A stretch of 18,947 bases of DNA from Anaerolineae bacterium (GTDB lineage Bacteria > Chloroflexota > Anaerolineae > Promineifilales > Promineifilaceae), in contig JANQGC010000129.1 in the NCBI GenBank assembly GCA_028277515.1, positions 1 through 18,947 on the forward strand. Reading direction: 5' to 3'. How positions within the stretch are numbered: the first letter of the stretch is position 1; each line of letters begins with the position of its first letter. The translations under genes and the position numbers were made by a program. Of this stretch, positions 15,174-18,947 are shown in pieces. The notes under the pieces were generated by a model. That model was not told the DNA's origin, ran no database searches, and saw nothing but the letters and a program-made list of their open reading frames with translations.

Positions 15174-15932
15174 ATGAACTTTTCACCCAATGAGTTGATG
15201 ATTGTGAATGCCTCAAGAGCACTGGAAGGCAGTCGGGTCGTATTTGTAGGCGTTGGCCTGCCCAACATTGCTTGTAATTTAGCGCGCCGCAGCCATTCAC
15301 CTCAAATTGAGCTTGTTTATGAAAGCGGCGTGTTTGGCGCCCAGCCTGCCCGCTTACCATTGTCAATTGGCGATCCAACCCTGGTTAGTGGCGCAACATC
15401 AGTAACGAGTATGGCTGATCTATTTATGTATTATTTACAGGGTGGCCTTGTTGATGCAGCCTTGCTTGGTGGCGCTCAAATTGACCGATTTGGGAACTTA
15501 AATACAACCATTATTGGAAACTACGATCGGCCGAAAGTTCGTCTTCCAGGATCTGGAGGAGCCTGTGAGATTGCCATCAATGCTAAAAAGACATTGATGA
15601 TCATGCGCTTAAAAAGCCGGGCATTTGTGGAAAATCTTGATTTTCTGACAAGCCCAGGACATTTGCATGGGAGTGATGCACGTGAAAAGTTTGGATTACC
15701 AGGAGCTGGACCATTACTTGTGATTACCGATAGGGCGATACTTAGTTTTGACAATTCACAAAGGGAGATGATGCTCATTGAAATTGCTTCCGGAGAATCT
15801 GTTCAATCAATTGTTTGTGAGGTCGGCTGGGACTTGATGATTTCTCCTGACCTAAAGGAGATTACACCTCCATCCTCCGTAGAACTGGATATTATTCGGA
15901 ATCAATTGGATCGAGAAGGCTTGTACCGATAA
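15174..15932 (+). CDS. CoA-transferase beta subunit, glutaconate CoA-transferase (GctB)-like
   Basis: The 252-residue protein is the beta-type subunit of the class I CoA-transferase and should pair with the product of 13256-14176. It has VFVGVGLPNIACNLARR at 23-39 and LVYESGVFGAQP at 47-58. E50 in the YESG motif matches the place of the catalytic Glu of glutaconate CoA-transferase (Glu54 of the Acidaminococcus beta subunit), which forms the glutamyl-CoA thioester; its presence favours true transferase activity. GGAQIDRFGNLNTTIIG (about 99-115) and LPGSGGACEIA (about 123-133) are further family blocks. It is slightly shorter than GctB, but no key block seems lost. A good GGAGA site overlaps the stop of the permease gene. 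The acyl substrate remains unknown. Confidence 0.87.
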   Translation: MNFSPNELMIVNASRALEGSRVVFVGVGLPNIACNLARRSHSPQIELVYESGVFGAQPARLPLSIGDPTLVSGATSVTSMADLFMYYLQGGLVDAALLGGAQIDRFGNLNTTIIGNYDRPKVRLPGSGGACEIAINAKKTLMIMRLKSRAFVENLDFLTSPGHLHGSDAREKFGLPGAGPLLVITDRAILSFDNSQREMMLIEIASGESVQSIVCEVGWDLMISPDLKEITPPSSVELDIIRNQLDREGLYR

Positions 15933-15950
15933 GAATTAAGGAATTCAACG

Positions 15951-17270
15951 ATGCGATTTACACATCCTCATGGGCACGTGTTCTACCGCAAGATGGATCA
16001 TAAACGGCCGAAAATTGCGCGCGGTGAAGGTATTTATCTTTTTGATGAGCAGGGGAATCGATACCTGGATGGCTCTGGCGGTCCTTTAGTGGTTAATGTC
16101 GGACACGGACGACAAGAAATCATCAGGGCGATGACCGAACAACTAGAAGCCGTGGCCTATGCGCACGCCATCATGTTCACCAGCGATGTGCTGGAAACCT
16201 ATGCAGCAGAATTAGCCGATGTTGTGCCCCTCAACGATCCAAAATTCTTCTTCCTGAGCAGCGGATCTGAGGTAGTTGAAGCGGCATTAAAACTCTCTCG
16301 TCAAATTCAGATGGCCAAGGGTGAGCATAGCCGCAACATCGTTATCGGCCGTTCTTTGAGCTATCATGGGATGACTTTGGGGGCTTTGAGCGTCAGTGGC
16401 CGGCCTGGTTTAAGAGGTCCCTATCTTGGGATGCTCAACAACATGCCTCATATTCGACACCCCTACCCTTACCGCTTTCCCGCCAGTGGGGACGAACTTG
16501 CCGACCGACTGGAAGAATCAATTCTTGCACACGGCCCTGAAAATATCGCTGCATTCATTGCTGAACCTATTAGCGGTGCAAGTTTAGGTGCGGCCGAACC
16601 CCCGGACGATTACTGGTGGCGCATAAGAAGAATCTGCGACAAATATGGCGTATTGCTGATCGCCGATGAAGTGCTTGTTGGCATGGGTCGCACGGGAAAG
16701 TGGTGGGCCTTACAACATTGGGATGTTATTCCTGATATTCTTGTTACATCAAAAGGACTTGCTGGAGGATATTTTCCGTTAGGCTTTGTTGCCGCAATTG
16801 GATCACATGTGGAGGCCATTCGCCAAAATCTAGGTGATTTCAATCATGGAGGAACTTTCAGCCATCACCTCGTTGGGGCAGCAGCAGGTTTGGCAACCTT
16901 AAGAATCATTCGAGAGGAGAACCTGGTCGAAAATGCACGTCAAGTGGGTCGATATCTAGGGGAAAAATTATTGCAGGTGTTTGGAGACCATCCGCATGTC
17001 GGTGATATCCGGGGTCGCGGCCTTTTTTGGGGAATTGAATTTGTTCTTGACCGGCGAACGGCCGAACCCTTTCCCGCTTCACGTAAGTTAGCCTGGAATA
17101 TCTGGCAGCACGCTTTCAATCAAGGACTTGTCCTCTATTATTCGCAAGGCTGCGCTGACGGCGTCAATGGGGATATCATTATGATTGGCCCTCCGCTAAT
17201 CATTAACCAATCACAGATTGATGAATTGGTAAGCTTGCTTTCTATTGCGATTGGAGAGGAATTAAGCTAA
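15951..17270 (+). CDS. Class III PLP-dependent aminotransferase
   Basis: This 439-residue fold-type I enzyme belongs to aminotransferase class III (acetylornithine, 4-aminobutyrate, beta-alanine and DAPA transaminase group), which transfers amino groups often from omega positions. Visible residues are the PLP phosphate-binding SSGSE at 103-107, YHG with H139, D239 in LLIADEVLVGMGRTG, and the Schiff-base K268 in VTSKGLAGGYFPLG. HGGTFSHHLVGAAAG at 299-313 is another class block. The gene follows the CoA-transferase beta gene by 18 bases with a proper AAGGA site. Its substrate is not fixed by the sequence. Beside panB and panE, beta-alanine synthesis from malonate semialdehyde would be a logical role, but an amino-acid degradation step feeding the CoA-transferase fits equally well. 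Confidence 0.9.
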   Translation: MRFTHPHGHVFYRKMDHKRPKIARGEGIYLFDEQGNRYLDGSGGPLVVNVGHGRQEIIRAMTEQLEAVAYAHAIMFTSDVLETYAAELADVVPLNDPKFFFLSSGSEVVEAALKLSRQIQMAKGEHSRNIVIGRSLSYHGMTLGALSVSGRPGLRGPYLGMLNNMPHIRHPYPYRFPASGDELADRLEESILAHGPENIAAFIAEPISGASLGAAEPPDDYWWRIRRICDKYGVLLIADEVLVGMGRTGKWWALQHWDVIPDILVTSKGLAGGYFPLGFVAAIGSHVEAIRQNLGDFNHGGTFSHHLVGAAAGLATLRIIREENLVENARQVGRYLGEKLLQVFGDHPHVGDIRGRGLFWGIEFVLDRRTAEPFPASRKLAWNIWQHAFNQGLVLYYSQGCADGVNGDIIMIGPPLIINQSQIDELVSLLSIAIGEELS

Positions 17271-17316
17271 CGTTCCAAGAAGAATAAATCGGAATCAAAT
17301 TCCCCAACTTAAAATC

Positions 17317-18168
17317 ATGTCCTCAAAAAAATTTACAATCCTCGACTTGCAGAATAAAAAAGAAAAGAATGAGCCTATTACCGTATTAACAGCATATGAT
17401 TATTCATCTGCATCTTTAGTTGACGCGGCAGGTATTGACCTCATTCTTGTTGGAGATAGTTTGGGAATGGTTGTGATGGGCCTGGAAAACACAATTCCTG
17501 TAACGATGGAAGACATGCTGCATCATTGTAAAGCAGTCTCCCGTGGAGCAAACCGGGCATTTTTAGTTGGTGATATGCCATTTATGTCTTATCAAGCGGA
17601 TCCCATCCAGGCCATGCACAATGCGGGCCGGTTTATAAAAGAGGCGGGTATGGATAGTGTAAAGCTTGAAGGTGGCATAGAAATGGTCCCGACGATTGAA
17701 AGAATGGTAAATGCGGGGATTCCGGTGATGGGACATATCGGTTTAACTCCCCAATCTCAATCGAAGCTCGGAGGCTATCGAATACAAGGGAAAACGGCCG
17801 AATCTGCCCGCCGCCTGGTTTCAGATGCTCTTGCTTTACAAGATGCCGGCTGCTATGCGATCGTATTAGAGGCTGTTCCGGCCGTAGTCGGGAAAGTCAT
17901 CACTGATCAGTTAAAAATCCCAACCATTGGAATTGGAGCTGGACCCGGTTGTTCCGGACAGGTTCTCGTCTTCCATGATTTACTCGGATTGTATGACGAC
18001 ATTCAGCCTCGCTTTGTTAAAAAATATGCGCAATTGAGAGGTGTGATAATTGAAGCTCTCATCAATTATCGCAATGAAGTTTCCGCAAGAGAATTCCCTG
18101 CGGAAGAACACACATATCCATTGAATCCTGGTGAAGAAAAATCGTTTCTAGAGGGTTTTTCAAATTGA
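17317..18168 (+). CDS. panB: 3-methyl-2-oxobutanoate hydroxymethyltransferase (ketopantoate synthase)
   Basis: PanB adds a hydroxymethyl group from 5,10-methylene-tetrahydrofolate to 2-oxoisovalerate, giving ketopantoate, the first committed step of pantothenate and coenzyme A synthesis. The 283 residues match a full-length PanB. Metal and substrate residues are visible: D47-S48 in LVGDSLG, D86 in VGDMPF, K116 and E118 in SVKLEGG, and E185 in VLEAVP. GHIGLTPQS at 139-147 and IGIGAGPGCSGQVLV (about 203-217) are signature blocks. The gene lies 46 bases after the aminotransferase gene and has no clear Shine-Dalgarno. The next gene, panE, starts one base after its stop, so the two steps to pantoate are coupled. 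Confidence 0.97.
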   Translation: MSSKKFTILDLQNKKEKNEPITVLTAYDYSSASLVDAAGIDLILVGDSLGMVVMGLENTIPVTMEDMLHHCKAVSRGANRAFLVGDMPFMSYQADPIQAMHNAGRFIKEAGMDSVKLEGGIEMVPTIERMVNAGIPVMGHIGLTPQSQSKLGGYRIQGKTAESARRLVSDALALQDAGCYAIVLEAVPAVVGKVITDQLKIPTIGIGAGPGCSGQVLVFHDLLGLYDDIQPRFVKKYAQLRGVIIEALINYRNEVSAREFPAEEHTYPLNPGEEKSFLEGFSN

Positions 18169-18169
18169 A

Positions 18170-18947
18170 ATGCGTATTGGAGTCATAGGCAGTGGTTCTT
18201 TAGGATCATTATTTGCTGCATTTCTATCAACAAAAGTTGATGTTGTCCTATTAGGACATTGGTCAGATCAAATTGCAACTCTTAAAAAATATGGATTGAC
18301 AGTTATTCAACTCGATGGCACGTCATCTCAATACCACTTTCCAGTCATCGAAGATCCGCTAACAATCCCTCCCGTTGATATCGCCCTGGTTCTAGTAAAG
18401 AGCTACCAAACTTCAGGAGCGGCAGTTGAAGCAAGATCACTTTTGACCAAACGGGGATTGGCGATCACATTACAAAATGGGTTGGGCAACTATGAAATTC
18501 TATCCAGCGCACTTGGAGCCGATCGGGTCATTCAAGGAGTCACTTCTCTTGGTGCAAATATGGTAAAACCCGGAATTGTCCGCCATGCTGGTGAGGGAAA
18601 TACATACTTCGCCTTACCGTCAAAAGACGAGATTTTGTTGAGTCAAATTTCAACAATATTCAATGAATCAGGTTTTCAGACTGAAATTACACCAAATTTG
18701 GCCGGTCTACAATGGGGAAAGCTGGCGGTTAATTCGGCAATTAATCCTTTGACTGCGCTGCTCAATGTTCCCAATGGCTTTCTTCACTCAAACAAAATCG
18801 CCCAACATCTTGCGTTTGAAACTGCGGAAGAGACCGCGAGGGTGGCCGAGGCGCTTGGCATATCGTTGCCTTATTCCAGCGCTGGAGGGCAGGCATTAGC
18901 AGTGGCAGAAGCTACTGCGGACAATCGATCCTCAATGCTGCAAGATA
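18170..18947 (+). CDS. panE: 2-dehydropantoate 2-reductase (ketopantoate reductase), 3'-truncated by window edge
   Basis: PanE reduces ketopantoate to pantoate with NADPH, the step after PanB. The frame is open from the ATG at 18170 to the right edge, giving 259 residues of an expected 300 or so. The Rossmann motif GSGSLGS lies at 7-13, with K77 in LVKSYQT and N103 in LQNGLGN. The catalytic helix has K184, N188 and N192 (WGKLAVNSAINPLTAL), the same 4-4 spacing as K176, N180 and N184 of the E. coli enzyme. The visible sequence ends in NRSSMLQD, the family motif shortly before the second substrate-binding Glu, which is beyond the edge. The ATG is one base after the panB stop. Confidence 0.93.
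   Translation, partial: MRIGVIGSGSLGSLFAAFLSTKVDVVLLGHWSDQIATLKKYGLTVIQLDGTSSQYHFPVIEDPLTIPPVDIALVLVKSYQTSGAAVEARSLLTKRGLAITLQNGLGNYEILSSALGADRVIQGVTSLGANMVKPGIVRHAGEGNTYFALPSKDEILLSQISTIFNESGFQTEITPNLAGLQWGKLAVNSAINPLTALLNVPNGFLHSNKIAQHLAFETAEETARVAEALGISLPYSSAGGQALAVAEATADNRSSMLQD

Overview
The window holds 12 protein genes that can be supported (two cut by the window edges) and one tRNA, in ordinary bacterial chromosome of moderate GC. No phage, integrase, IS element, CRISPR array or plasmid function was seen. The best guess for the host is a member of Chloroflexota (Anaerolineae-like). The clues are the fused peptide-transporter ATPase, the paired lipid-anchored or membrane-anchored C39-type peptidases with TPR tails, and several genes without a Shine-Dalgarno sequence. 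This is an inference from gene style, not a phylogenetic result.

Layout. (1) Positions 1-3823 (+) are the end of an oligopeptide/dipeptide ABC importer operon in the order permease C, double ATPase, permease B. (2) Positions 3893-4003 (-) hold tRNA-Gly(CCC) behind a perfect consensus promoter. (3) Positions 4062-4903 (+) hold an OmpR-like regulator with a degraded receiver domain. (4) Positions 4915-7644 (-) hold rpsT, with a TTG start, its own promoter and its own terminator, and upstream of it glgB (glycogen branching enzyme). (5) Positions 7645-7933 are a non-coding divergent region with two small hairpins. (6) Positions 7934-11342 (+) hold two tandem paralogues of a membrane-anchored C39-like cysteine peptidase with a C-terminal TPR region, then a histidine phosphatase. 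(7) Positions 11367-13178 (+) hold an aldehyde dehydrogenase resembling P5C dehydrogenase, closed by a strong terminator. (8) From 13256 to the right edge (+) runs a tight operon: CoA-transferase alpha subunit, EamA permease, CoA-transferase beta subunit, class III aminotransferase, panB and panE (cut).

How the genes may work together. The panB-panE pair makes pantoate for coenzyme A. It is joined to a class I CoA-transferase and a PLP aminotransferase, so the operon links CoA-precursor synthesis with acyl-CoA/amino-acid chemistry; the exact pathway is not shown by the sequence. The peptide importer, the surface peptidases and the aldehyde dehydrogenase fit a heterotrophic, amino-acid-using lifestyle, while glgB points to glycogen storage.

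Three sequence-level patterns are not explained by the genes. The palindrome CGGCCG occurs 26 times by eye, roughly ten times the chance expectation. A GTGAC-W-GTCAC palindromic repeat occurs twice, each time just before a start codon. The two C39/TPR genes look like an old tandem duplication of an uncharacterised surface family.
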